From Faecalibacterium sp. I4-3-84 (GTDB lineage Bacteria; Bacillota; Clostridia; Oscillospirales; Ruminococcaceae), in assembly GCF_023347255.1 (NCBI RefSeq), contig NZ_CP094466.1, positions 2,418,001-2,482,000 of the forward strand: a stretch of 64,000 nucleotides of DNA, written 5' to 3'. The notes beneath the pieces were generated by a model that worked only from the letters and a program-made list of their open reading frames with translations, did not search any database and was not told the DNA's origin. Below are positions 28,883-36,141 of this stretch, piece by piece. The first letter of the stretch is position 1, and the number at the start of each line of letters is the position of its first letter. The position numbers and the translations under genes were made by a program.

Positions 28883-28963
28883 GGGCAACACCGCACAATT
28901 CCCGCCTGACGGCTTGAGCACCGTTCCGGCGGCTGTGGCGCTTAGAATTATGCGGGATTGCCC
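28883..28963. repeat. MITE-like element with 19-bp terminal inverted repeats
   Basis: 81 nt with ends GGGCAACACCGCACAATTC and GAATTATGCGGGATTGCCC; 16 of 19 bases pair. The middle has a further GC-rich fold. No coding capacity. It sits just upstream of the ZIP-gene promoter. Confidence 0.7.
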
Positions 28964-29020
28964 TTGACCTTTTTGCCGGAGCGCAGTATACTTTTTATGT
29001 GGTTAGTTATATTTAACCAC
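28964..29020 (+). promoter_or_regulatory. Promoter and metal box of the ZIP gene
   Basis: TTGACC (28964-28969), 17 bp, TATACT (28987-28992). Directly downstream is the inverted repeat GTGGTTA/TAACCAC (28999-29020) over the expected start of transcription, a good repressor site. Confidence 0.8.
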
Positions 29021-29033
29021 AAGGAGGTTCGAC

Positions 29034-29816
29034 ATGATACAAGACGCATTCTGGGGGATCCTGATCCCCTTTCTGGGCACGAGTCTTGGGGCAGGCTGTG
29101 TATTCTTTTTGAAAAAGTCCCTGAGCGACGGCATCCAGCGTGCCCTCACCGGCTTTGCAGCCGGGGTCATGGTGGCGGCATCGGTTTGGAGTTTGCTGAT
29201 CCCGGCCATGGAGCAGGCTGCAGATCTGGGCAGGCTGGCATTTTTCCCGGCGGCGGTGGGTTTCTGGCTTGGGATCCTGTTTTTACTGCTGCTGGATCAT
29301 CTCATCCCCCATCTGCACCAGAACAGTTTGCAGGCCGAAGGCCCCAAAAGCCAGCTCCAGCGCACCACCATGATGGTTCTGGCGGTGACGCTGCACAACA
29401 TCCCGGAGGGCATGGCAGTGGGCGTAGTCTATGCCGGATACCTTGCCGGGACGGCTCAGATCACTGCCGCCGGGGCGCTGGCGCTTTCTCTTGGCATTGC
29501 TATCCAGAACTTCCCGGAGGGTGCCATCATCTCCATGCCCCTGCGGGCGGAAGGAATGAAAAAAGGCCGGGCGTTCTGGGGCGGCGTACTGTCCGGCGTC
29601 GTAGAGCCCATCGGGGCAGTGCTGACGGTTCTGGCGGCAGGCATCGTGGTGCCCGCTTTGCCCTATCTGCTCAGCTTTGCCGCCGGAGCCATGCTGTATG
29701 TTGTGGTGGAGGAACTGATCCCGGAAATGTCGCAGGGGCAGCACTCCAACGTTGGCACCGTGTTTTTTGCGGTAGGCTTCAGCGTGATGATGGTGCTGGA
29801 TGTGGCATTGGGGTGA
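29034..29816 (+). CDS. ZIP-family divalent metal transporter
   Basis: 260 residues, about eight membrane helices. ZIP signatures: the His-containing helix IV TLHNIPEGMAVGVVYAG (about 121-137) and helix V AIQNFPEGAIISMPL (about 159-173), whose His/Asn/Glu residues form the binuclear metal site. A cytoplasmic loop with LDHLIPHLHQN follows helix III. It imports Zn2+, Fe2+ or Mn2+. AAGGAGG lies 8 nt before the ATG. The metal box in its promoter supports metal-dependent repression. Confidence 0.93.
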   Translation: MIQDAFWGILIPFLGTSLGAGCVFFLKKSLSDGIQRALTGFAAGVMVAASVWSLLIPAMEQAADLGRLAFFPAAVGFWLGILFLLLLDHLIPHLHQNSLQAEGPKSQLQRTTMMVLAVTLHNIPEGMAVGVVYAGYLAGTAQITAAGALALSLGIAIQNFPEGAIISMPLRAEGMKKGRAFWGGVLSGVVEPIGAVLTVLAAGIVVPALPYLLSFAAGAMLYVVVEELIPEMSQGQHSNVGTVFFAVGFSVMMVLDVALG

Positions 29817-29874
29817 CGGTTGGGGGTCTTGAAAACGAAATCTATTTCGGAATCTCCGAAAATACCTGAACTTC

Positions 29875-29964
29875 TTGACAGCGACAACAGCAGGGCGTAT
29901 TATTTTGGCAGAAGGGCCGCTGAGATGCGGCTTTTTATAGAACAAAAAGTTAGCTTTTACTAAC
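29875..29964 (+). promoter_or_regulatory. Promoter, leader hairpin and metal box of the methyltransferase gene
   Basis: TTGACA (29875-29880), 17 bp, TATTAT (29898-29903); then hairpin GCCGC/GCGGC with TTTTT (29916-29936); then box GTTAGCTTTTACTAAC (29949-29964). The order promoter, terminator, box repeats what is seen at the Tp47-like genes. Confidence 0.72.
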
Positions 29965-30029
29965 TACAGCGCGAGGAACTGCGTGAAAAGCATTGCATTG
30001 TGAACTGTAAATAGAAAGAGGGTGGCGTT

Positions 30030-30641
30030 ATGTCCTTTTTTGAAAACACCCGCAAGCCCGTAGGTCTTGGCGGGAAGATCATGGTTACCATGATGAACTT
30101 TGGCCACAGCGCAATGGCAGCGTGGGGGCTGCGTTTTTTGCAGCCTGCCCCGGATGCCAGGGTGCTGGACTGCGGCTGCGGTGGCGGGGCGAACATCAAA
30201 ACGCTGTTGAAACTGTGCCCTAAAGGCAAGGTGCAGGGCATCGATTATTCGGCTGTCAGCGTAGAAAAAGCGCGTAAGGTCAATGCGGGCGCCATTGCGG
30301 CAGGACGGTGTACCGTGCAGCAGGCAAGTGTGGCAGAACTGCCGTTTGAAGCGGAGCAGTTTGAGGTAGTGACCGCCTTTGAAACGGTCTATTTCTGGCC
30401 GGAACTTGTGCAGAATTTCAGAGAGGTCTATCGGGTGCTGAAGCCCGGCGGGGTCTTTTTCATCTGCAATGAAGCAAACGGCGAAACAGCAAAAGACGAC
30501 AAATGGACACAGATCATCAATGGCATGACCATCTACACGGATACTGCCCTGAAAACATATCTGGAGCAAGCAGGCTTCTGTAAGATTCAGAGCCACAAAA
30601 ATAAAAAGGGCTGGCTGTGCGTTACGGCGCAAAAGCGGTGA
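30030..30641 (+). CDS. Class I SAM-dependent methyltransferase
   Basis: 203 residues. Motif I DARVLDCGCGGGANIKTLL (about 43-61) binds SAM; acidic D after GKVQGIDYSAVSVEKA; later motifs FEVVTAFETVYFWPEL and VYRVLKPGGVFFICNE are typical of small-molecule methyltransferases of the UbiE/COQ5 type. Substrate unknown. AAGAGGGTGGCG precedes the ATG. The metal box upstream puts it with the ZIP and Tp47-like genes, so a role linked to metal or metallophore handling is possible, by inference. Confidence 0.85.
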   Translation: MSFFENTRKPVGLGGKIMVTMMNFGHSAMAAWGLRFLQPAPDARVLDCGCGGGANIKTLLKLCPKGKVQGIDYSAVSVEKARKVNAGAIAAGRCTVQQASVAELPFEAEQFEVVTAFETVYFWPELVQNFREVYRVLKPGGVFFICNEANGETAKDDKWTQIINGMTIYTDTALKTYLEQAGFCKIQSHKNKKGWLCVTAQKR

Positions 30642-30663
30642 AATAGTGTAAGGAGAACGAAGT

Positions 30664-30762
30664 ATGGAGCGAAAAGAAGCAATCCGCAGCGCCTATCGTA
30701 CGGTAGGTATGGCGGTCATAGCGGCTGTACTGGCGGCAATTATGACAGTTTTTATTCACTGA
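30664..30762 (+). CDS. 32-residue single-span membrane peptide
   Basis: Starts at ATG 30664 (AAGGAGAACGAAGT upstream), 20 nt after the methyltransferase stop. Sequence begins MERKEAIRSAYRTVGMA and has one hydrophobic helix (VIAAVLAAIMTVFIH). Too short for firm assignment, but the good ribosome site and operon position support it as a real small membrane protein. Confidence 0.6.
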   Translation: MERKEAIRSAYRTVGMAVIAAVLAAIMTVFIH

Positions 30763-30773
30763 GGAAGGAACCT

Positions 30774-31015
30774 ATGAAATACAAAATCGAGAAAAACACC
30801 GTGCAGGAGACGCTGATCCTCCCGCTGTATTCCCGGAAGCTGTGTACCGAGCTGTATCCGAACCTTTACCAAGACGAAACAGCGGTGCATCTGATCGACC
30901 AGATCGACTACGATTTTTCAGGGGCGGAGAAAAGCTCCCGCAGTCTGATGCGGCGGTTCGGTGCGCTGGAGGTGGCCATGCGGCAGAATGACCTTGCCTT
31001 TGAGGTGCGGGAATG
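30774..31015 (+). pseudogene. Truncated TcmP/O-methyltransferase-like gene
   Basis: The first about 80 residues (KNTVQETLILPLYSRKLCTELYPNLY, DFSGAEKSSRSLMRRFGALEVAMRQ) match the N-terminus of leucine carboxyl/TcmP-type O-methyltransferases. At about 31015 homology ends where the convergent zinc-ribbon gene is joined, so the SAM-binding domain is lost. The frame runs on to 31160 through unrelated DNA. GGAAGGAACCT precedes the ATG. A deletion or insertion at this junction broke both genes. Confidence 0.7.
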
Positions 31016-31394
31016 CGTTACGCTTAAACAAGTGCTCATTTTGAGCACTTGCAGCATCCGTAACACGTTTTCGATAGTCTTTTTGCCGACAGGCATTGCT
31101 GCAATAACGGGCACCTGCGCGTTTGGGCGTGAATTTTTCGCCGCAGCACTGGCAGACTAAATCTTGACGGCGCATTTGGCGGTATTCCCGCTGCCGCCGA
31201 TTGTTGGCCTGATTGCCGCACCAGTAGCTGTGACAGTATTTCTTGGTGTAGATGGTGGTGTAGAACACCCGACCGCAGCCGCCGCAGATAAGTTTGCGGA
31301 TAGCGTATCCTCCGGTGGTAAAACCCGTTTCCTCATACGATTCTTTCAAATAATCCTGATTGTTCTGCTCCCATTCTTCGTTTGTCACATACAT
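30918..31394 (-). CDS. Zinc-ribbon protein with readthrough 3' end
   Basis: From ATG 31394 (AAGGAGGG upstream). The first about 125 residues hold three cysteine pairs: CGGCGRVF with CHSYWCGNQ, CQCCGEKF, and YCSNACRQKDYRKR, typical of small element-borne zinc-finger proteins. At about 31015 the frame enters the antisense of the truncated methyltransferase and continues for about 30 residues to 30918, so its own stop codon was lost at the junction. Likely DNA- or RNA-binding; no better assignment. Confidence 0.65.
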   Translation of the reverse strand: MYVTNEEWEQNNQDYLKESYEETGFTTGGYAIRKLICGGCGRVFYTTIYTKKYCHSYWCGNQANNRRQREYRQMRRQDLVCQCCGEKFTPKRAGARYCSNACRQKDYRKRVTDAASAQNEHLFKRNAFPHLKGKVILPHGHLQRTEPPHQTAGAFLRP

Positions 31395-31426
31395 GGAGAG
31401 GACCCTCCTTTCACTGGCGTTACAGA

Positions 31427-31459
31427 AAAACAATGTGGTCAATTTGACCACATTGTTTT
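31427..31459. repeat. Near-perfect 16-bp inverted repeat
   Basis: AAAACAATGTGGTCAA / TTGACCACATTGTTTT separated by a single T. It could be a bidirectional terminator (A- and T-tracts outside the stem) or an operator for the zinc-ribbon gene, whose ribosome site begins about 20 nt away. Confidence 0.85.
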
Positions 31460-31474
31460 CTGGTAACTGAAGAA

Positions 31475-31582
31475 TCAACGTTTAGCCGTTCTCTCTGCAT
31501 GGATTTCCTGCCCCCTTCCGGCGGCGTTTTCCGGCTCTCCCTCGTGAGGGGTCATCGCCGGGTATCCCATGCAGACGGTCAT
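31475..31582 (-). CDS. Possible 35-residue ORF
   Basis: Starts MTVCMGYPAMTPHEGEPENA and ends AERTAKR. No clear ribosome site; the frame stays open further upstream (LLPNLAPNLDNR). It may be the 3' end of a lost gene. The remaining gene-free DNA at 31583-31867 shows inverted GGTTCGGGTT/AACCTGAACC-type pairs but nothing I can name. Confidence 0.3.
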   Translation of the reverse strand: MTVCMGYPAMTPHEGEPENAAGRGQEIHAERTAKR

Positions 31583-31867
31583 GCGGTTGTCAAGGTTCGG
31601 TGCCAGATTTGGCAATAAAAAATCGCCACACAACAACCTGAACCTGACCATCCCTTCCGGGGTGGCCTTGGTTCGGGTTCGTTATGTAGCGATAAGAAAG
31701 TCAAAAACTTGCTCCGGCTCCTTCGGGAGCCGAGCTGGAACTCTAAGTAAATATGTTATATTAAATTGTTGGAATAGATTACCACAAAAAACGAGCTTTG
31801 TCAACAAAAAAATCCGAGAATACGTTGCTTTCGGCAGAATGCAAGAAAATGTATCAAAAACTTTGGC

Positions 31868-31901
31868 AAAAAGAGAGAGGGCTGGACGATGCCAGCCCTC
31901 T
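31868..31901 (-). terminator. Terminator of the sirtuin operon
   Basis: Minus strand: AGAGGGCTGG/CCAGCCCTCT stem, then CTCTTTTTG. It lies 7 nt after the sirtuin stop codon at 31908. Confidence 0.92.
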
Positions 31902-31907
31902 TGTGGG

Positions 31908-32383
31908 TCACAACTGCGCTATAATAGCGCCAATATCTGCATGAATGCAGACAGACTGCCGCTCGATCTCCGGCGGGCAAACGGACTGCCCTTGATTGAT
32001 GCAGACGTAGAATGCGTTTGGATTTTTAGCGGTCATCCGCCAGAACGGATACTTGATGATGACCGGGGTGTTGTAGCCAACACCCAATTCCAGAAAGAGG
32101 ATGCGCTGCCCCTCGTGGCGGCGCAGAAATTCGCTGTACCGGTCGGCAGCAGTGTGCCAACCCACGTCCTCCACAAAGGTATCGTCTGCACGAAGGTTCA
32201 TGCTCATGGGTCTGCCGCAGTGCGGGCAGTGGGGAACAAGCTCGGACGGGATATAAGTTTTCAGGATGGTATTCTCCGGCACGGTCAGCTGACCATCCGG
32301 TGCAATGATATACCCTTGCGCTTCCACCATCTGCCGGATAAGCTTATCATTGTCATACGTTTCCTGACAGCAGGGCTCACTGC
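31908..32383 (-). pseudogene. SirTM-type sirtuin, 3' fragment (split by transposon copy 2)
   Basis: C-terminal half of the sirtuin whose N-terminal half is at 36142-36583. It has the zinc-site cysteines CSEPCCQETYDN and CPHCGRPMSMNLR, then GWHTAADRYSEFL and the NAD-binding end LFLELGVGYNTPVIIKYPF and SVCIHADIG. The gap between the halves (32384-36141) is transposon copy 2. The open frame seems to begin in transposon DNA at 32423, but no natural start exists there, so the protein is inactive unless the transposon excises precisely. Confidence 0.88.
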
Positions 32384-32724
32384 ACTGCTGTGTATCCGTA
32401 AAACAGTTTTCGAAAAATGACACGGCAACTGCCTGTCAGGATTGGTTACGGAGTACCCGGCTAGGCCGAGGAAGCATCAAGTCCCATGTCCGCACCGTTA
32501 AGGTGTTGGGTATGGGGCTTTTTGCATTTCAGGAACGTATACACCTCTGGAAAGGTGTAACACACTAGACTTTGTACCAAAGTCGTGTGCCAAGGGTGCT
32601 GCGCCCCTTTGGAATCCCTGCTCACATCGCCTGTGGGCGATGTGGATTCGCCGGACAGAAAGCTCTCACAAAAGGCATACCCGGTTGTCTGCGGCGAGAA
32701 AAAGGCACTTCTGCGGAAGTGTAA

Positions 32725-32775
32725 TAACCCACTATGACACTTTCATCCCTGCGGTCTGCAAAGTGTAGTGGGCTC
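32725..32775 (-). other. MOBV-type oriT in transposon copy 2
   Basis: Minus strand: ACACTTT (32766-32760) / AAAGTGT (32743-32737) inverted repeat, then CATAGTGGGTTAT with TAGTGGGTTA at 32734-32725. The core matches element A's oriT exactly; there is no relaxase gene in the transposon. Confidence 0.78.
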
Positions 32776-32822
32776 TCCGAGGGGGAACGGCTGTATAGGG
32801 TGCGTTTCGAGCAAATCGCTGT

Positions 32823-32857
32823 GTACGTGCGTACGGGAGAAGTTGGTACGCACGTAC
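32823..32857. repeat. GTACG palindrome of transposon copy 2
   Basis: GTACGTGCGTAC (32823-32834) / GTACGCACGTAC (32846-32857), 11-nt spacer. Counterpart of 21161-21199. Confidence 0.85.
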
Positions 32858-32960
32858 GCAATAAAACGGCCAAGTTCTCCTATATAGGGGTGTTCTTTCA
32901 TCGGAGAGTATGGTATACTCGGCTTAGCCCAGTAAATCGAAATTTTCGGAGGCAAAGATT

Positions 32961-33395
32961 ATGAAGAAAAAAGCAACAATAGTGTCTGTTATCATTGGGA
33001 TTCTTGCTGTAGCTGCAATTATTGTATTTTCTGCATACCGGTCTTCGGAATCCTATAGAAAGGCAAAGGCAGCAATACAGTGGGACTGCTCTGTGACCTG
33101 TACAGAAGAATCAACTTCTGCTAAGTATGTAATCACATACTCTGATGTAAAAGTTTTATCCAAAACAGGTACACTAACAATTCAAAATAAAAATGATTTT
33201 GACATTGTAGTTCATTTGCTTTGCGAAGGTGAACAGGAAGTCGTATCTGACAATATTCCGGCGAACAGTTTTTATTCTTTTACGAATGTTACGGATAAAG
33301 AATATACGGTGGGTATTCATGCGGATGTTGGTGTAGCTGCTGACATTAGGGTCGTTGTATATGATGGAAAAGACACAGAGCCATATACCAAATAG
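32961..33395 (+). CDS. Transposon cargo: membrane-anchored protein, unknown
   Basis: 144 residues. One N-terminal membrane helix (IVSVIIGILAVAAIIVFSAY) and an outside beta-rich domain with a Cys pair (WDCSVTCTEE) and GTLTIQNKNDFDIVVHLLC, which suggests a small immunoglobulin-like or lipocalin-like fold; no family named. GGAGG lies 11 nt before the ATG. AT-rich. Found only in copy 2, in the place where copy 1 has the 94-residue gene. Confidence 0.72.
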   Translation: MKKKATIVSVIIGILAVAAIIVFSAYRSSESYRKAKAAIQWDCSVTCTEESTSAKYVITYSDVKVLSKTGTLTIQNKNDFDIVVHLLCEGEQEVVSDNIPANSFYSFTNVTDKEYTVGIHADVGVAADIRVVVYDGKDTEPYTK

Positions 33396-33443
33396 CGCGA
33401 CTAGCTAAACTCGATAAAATAGTACTTGCAGAGGTGAGCATAT

Positions 33444-33698
33444 TTGAAAAAACATCAATGTCCATGTTGTGGGCATTTTACCTATACTGTTCCACCGGAA
33501 GAAGACTGCGGGTATATTTGCCCCGTTTGCTTTTGGGAAAACGATCCATTTATTGCTTCTGATGATGACCCCAGCGACTCAAACCACGGAATAACTCTAA
33601 ACGAAGCAAAAGCCAATTATTTGGAATTTGGCGCCTGTGAAGAAGAAATGTTGCGTTATGTTCGTCCGCCCGAAAGCGATGAGAATGGACACTCGTAA
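33444..33698 (+). CDS. Transposon cargo: CPCC-family cysteine-rich protein
   Basis: 84 residues from TTG 33444 (GAGGTGAGC upstream). Signature CPCCGHFTYTVPPEEDCGYICPVCFWEND, the CPCC zinc-finger family, followed by SNHGITLNEAKANYLEFGACEEEM, also typical of the family. Function is unknown; such genes often lie in toxin-immunity or mobile contexts. It forms a two-gene cargo set with the upstream membrane protein. Confidence 0.85.
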   Translation: MKKHQCPCCGHFTYTVPPEEDCGYICPVCFWENDPFIASDDDPSDSNHGITLNEAKANYLEFGACEEEMLRYVRPPESDENGHS

Positions 33699-33781
33699 CC
33701 CAAACTTCTAGTTTGCCGTACTCGCTCTAAGCAGGGTTTGGGGCAGGCACGCCCCAACAAGAAACAGTCCCAAAGGGGACA

Positions 33782-33830
33782 GGAAATTTTCGAGTATTGA
33801 AAATTTGTGGCCACGGGACGATTCTTGCTC
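33782..33830 (+). repeat. Conserved leader block upstream of TnpW-like gene (copy 2)
   Basis: Same block as 20640-20710: GGAAATTTTCGAGTATTGAA followed by GGCCACGGGACGATTCTTGC. Identity between the transposons resumes shortly before, at about 33730, after the cargo genes. Confidence 0.7.
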
Positions 33831-33887
33831 TCACGAAAACCCATATTTTTTGAAAAAACGCTTTCCGCAGCCAAAGGAGGATGCACC

Positions 33888-34331
33888 ATGAAAAAAGAGA
33901 TCGAAGCCTTTGTCAACGCAGCCAACGAGCAGGAGTTGGAAGCCGCATGGAACAACCTCTCGGCAGAGGAACAGCGAGTTTTCGAGCAACTCATGGAGGA
34001 AGACTCACCCGAAGATGCACTGGCATTTTTCGCCCAGCTGTATGACGATGCCCCGAAAGAGCAGACCAGCGAGACTGTGAGCATCTCCGAAAATGAAATC
34101 TACTTCAAGCGGAAGCCCTTGACCGAAGAGCAGAAGAAACACGGCTCTTATGTGGACGAGAACGGCAACCTCCATGTCAAGAACCTGTCCGCTTTCTGGA
34201 TTCCGGAACTGACCACCACGGAGAAAGTCGGTCACACCACCTACACCGTGACCGGCAGCTATGAGGGCAAGGAATCCTTTTTGAAGAAGCTGGAGCGCAT
34301 TGTTGCCAAGAACGCCCAGCAAAAAATTTGA
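33888..34331 (+). CDS. TnpW-like transposon protein, copy 2
   Basis: 147 residues, identical in sequence to the product of 20167-20610. AAAGGAGG lies 7 nt before the ATG at 33888. The C-terminal VGHTTYTVTGSYEGKESFLKKL segment is the TnpW-like part. It ends 18 nt before the alternative recombinase start at 34350 and is probably co-transcribed with it. Confidence 0.75.
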   Translation: MKKEIEAFVNAANEQELEAAWNNLSAEEQRVFEQLMEEDSPEDALAFFAQLYDDAPKEQTSETVSISENEIYFKRKPLTEEQKKHGSYVDENGNLHVKNLSAFWIPELTTTEKVGHTTYTVTGSYEGKESFLKKLERIVAKNAQQKI

Positions 34332-34436
34332 AGATGAGGGTGCAGACGAATGACAACTGCGCCCAATTCTGCTATACTTGACCCGGTAACCAATCCTGTA
34401 CTGACAGTTGCTCCACAGAGTAAGGAGGACACAACA

Positions 34437-36074
34437 ATGTCTGGAGCAACGAATAAGATCACCGCACTTTACTGCCGGCTGTCGCAAGAGGACGCACGGC
34501 TCGGCGAAAGCCTGTCCATTGAGAACCAGAAGGCCATCCTTCTGGAATACGCCAAAAAGAACCACTTCCCGAACCCGGTATTCTTTGTGGATGATGGCTA
34601 CTCCGGCACGAACTATGACCGTCCCGGCTTTCAGAGTATGCTGGCCGAGATCGAAGCAGGACGTGTAGGAATCGTTATTACGAAAGACCTGTCCCGACTG
34701 GGGCGTAATTCTGCCTTGACAGGTCTGTACACCAACTTCACCTTTCCCCAGTATGGCGTTCGCTACATTGCCATTAACGACAACTACGACACCATTGACC
34801 CGAACAGCGTAAACAACGATTTTGCGGGCATTAAGAACTGGTTCAACGAGTTTTACGCTCGCGATACCAGCCGCAAGATTCGGGCTGTTCAGAAGGCCAA
34901 GGGAGAGCGTGGAGTACCGCTGACGGTCAATGTGCCGTACGGCTATGTGAAAGACCCGGAGAACCCGAAACATTGGCTTGTTGATTCAGAAGCGGCTGCA
35001 ATCGTGAAGCGCATCTTCTCCATGTGCATGGAAGGCCGTGGCCCGACCCAAATTGCAAACCAACTGTGGGTGGACAAAGTTCTGACTCCCACCGCCTATA
35101 AGTTGAGCCATGGCCTGAGTACGAACTCACCCGCCCCGGAAGACCCTTATCGCTGGGATAAAAGAGCAGTAAGTTCGATTCTGGAACGCCGGGAGTACAC
35201 TGGCTGCACAGTCAACTTTAAGACCTATACTAACTCTATCTGGGATAAAAAGAGACATCTGAATCCCGTGGAAAATCAGGCTATCTTTCCGGATACACAT
35301 GAGCGCATTATTGACGATGATGTGTTTGAAAAGGTTCAGGAGATTCGTAGCCAGCGTCACCGCATGACCCGGACAGGCAAGAGCAGCATTTTCTCCGGTA
35401 TGGTCTACTGCGCTGACTGCGGTTCCAAGATGCAATATGGTTCGTCCAATCACAGGGACTTCAGTCAAGACTTCTTTGATTGCTCTCTGCACAAGAAGAA
35501 CGGGAGCAAGTGCAAGGGACACTTCATCCGGGTAAAGGTTTTGGAGGGCCGTGTGCTAAGCCATGTTCAGCGGGTGACGGACTACATCCTCTGTCATGAG
35601 GACTACTTCCGCAAGGTCATGGAGGAGCAGCTTCGGGTGGAAAGCACCGAAAAGCTGACTGTCCTGAAGAAGCAGCTTGCCCGGAATGAGAAGCGGATCG
35701 CAGACCTCAAACGGCTGTTCATGAAGATTTACGAGGACAATGTTAACGGAAAGCTTAGCGATGACCGCTTCGACATGATGAGTCAGAGCTACGATGCCGA
35801 ACAGAAGCAGCTGGAAGAGGAAGTTCTCTCCATCCAGCAGGAAATTGAAGTACAGGAACAGCAGATCGAGAATATTGAAAAGTTCGTCCAGAAAGCGCAC
35901 AAGTACGTTCATATTGAAGAACTCACCCCTTATGCTCTCCGTGAACTGGTGTCGGCCATCTATGTGGATGCCCCGGATAAGTCCAGCGGAAAGCGGGTGC
36001 AGCACATCCATATCAAGTACGATGGGCTGGGGTACATCCCTCTGGATGAACTGGAAGCGAAAGAAAAGGCGTGA
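34437..36074 (+). CDS. Large serine recombinase (TnpX/TndX-like), copy 2
   Basis: 545 residues from the ATG with TAAGGAGG at 34437 (a longer form may begin at 34350). Same domains as copy 1: catalytic Ser in YCRLSQ, zinc ribbon CADCGSKM/CSLHKKNGSKC, C-terminal coiled coil. The first about 200 residues are identical to copy 1, while about a dozen substitutions lie in the rest (for example DSEAAAI for DPEAAAI, NHRDFS for NNRDFS, CHEDYF for RHENYF). All motifs are intact, so both enzymes may be active. Confidence 0.95.
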   Translation: MSGATNKITALYCRLSQEDARLGESLSIENQKAILLEYAKKNHFPNPVFFVDDGYSGTNYDRPGFQSMLAEIEAGRVGIVITKDLSRLGRNSALTGLYTNFTFPQYGVRYIAINDNYDTIDPNSVNNDFAGIKNWFNEFYARDTSRKIRAVQKAKGERGVPLTVNVPYGYVKDPENPKHWLVDSEAAAIVKRIFSMCMEGRGPTQIANQLWVDKVLTPTAYKLSHGLSTNSPAPEDPYRWDKRAVSSILERREYTGCTVNFKTYTNSIWDKKRHLNPVENQAIFPDTHERIIDDDVFEKVQEIRSQRHRMTRTGKSSIFSGMVYCADCGSKMQYGSSNHRDFSQDFFDCSLHKKNGSKCKGHFIRVKVLEGRVLSHVQRVTDYILCHEDYFRKVMEEQLRVESTEKLTVLKKQLARNEKRIADLKRLFMKIYEDNVNGKLSDDRFDMMSQSYDAEQKQLEEEVLSIQQEIEVQEQQIENIEKFVQKAHKYVHIEELTPYALRELVSAIYVDAPDKSSGKRVQHIHIKYDGLGYIPLDELEAKEKA

Positions 36075-36141
36075 CCGAAGTCACGCCAAATCTTCCCCAT
36101 TTAGGGAACTTTTGCAAATACTGTTTTATGGGAACTCTGCT

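Larger units (their letters stand above)
32384..36141 (+). mobile_element. Serine-recombinase transposon, copy 2 (inside sirtuin gene)
   Basis: About 3.76 kb, inverted relative to copy 1. Ends set by loss of identity with copy 1 and by the resumption of sirtuin coding sequence on both sides. Order: oriT and palindrome, a membrane-anchored gene, a CPCC-type gene, the TnpW-like gene, the recombinase. Only the two cargo genes differ in kind from copy 1. Confidence 0.88.

Noticed and set aside
31480-31870. A group II intron or structured RNA
   Set aside because: The stretch is gene-free with some inverted motifs, but there is no reverse transcriptase and no domain V-like hairpin that I can recognise.
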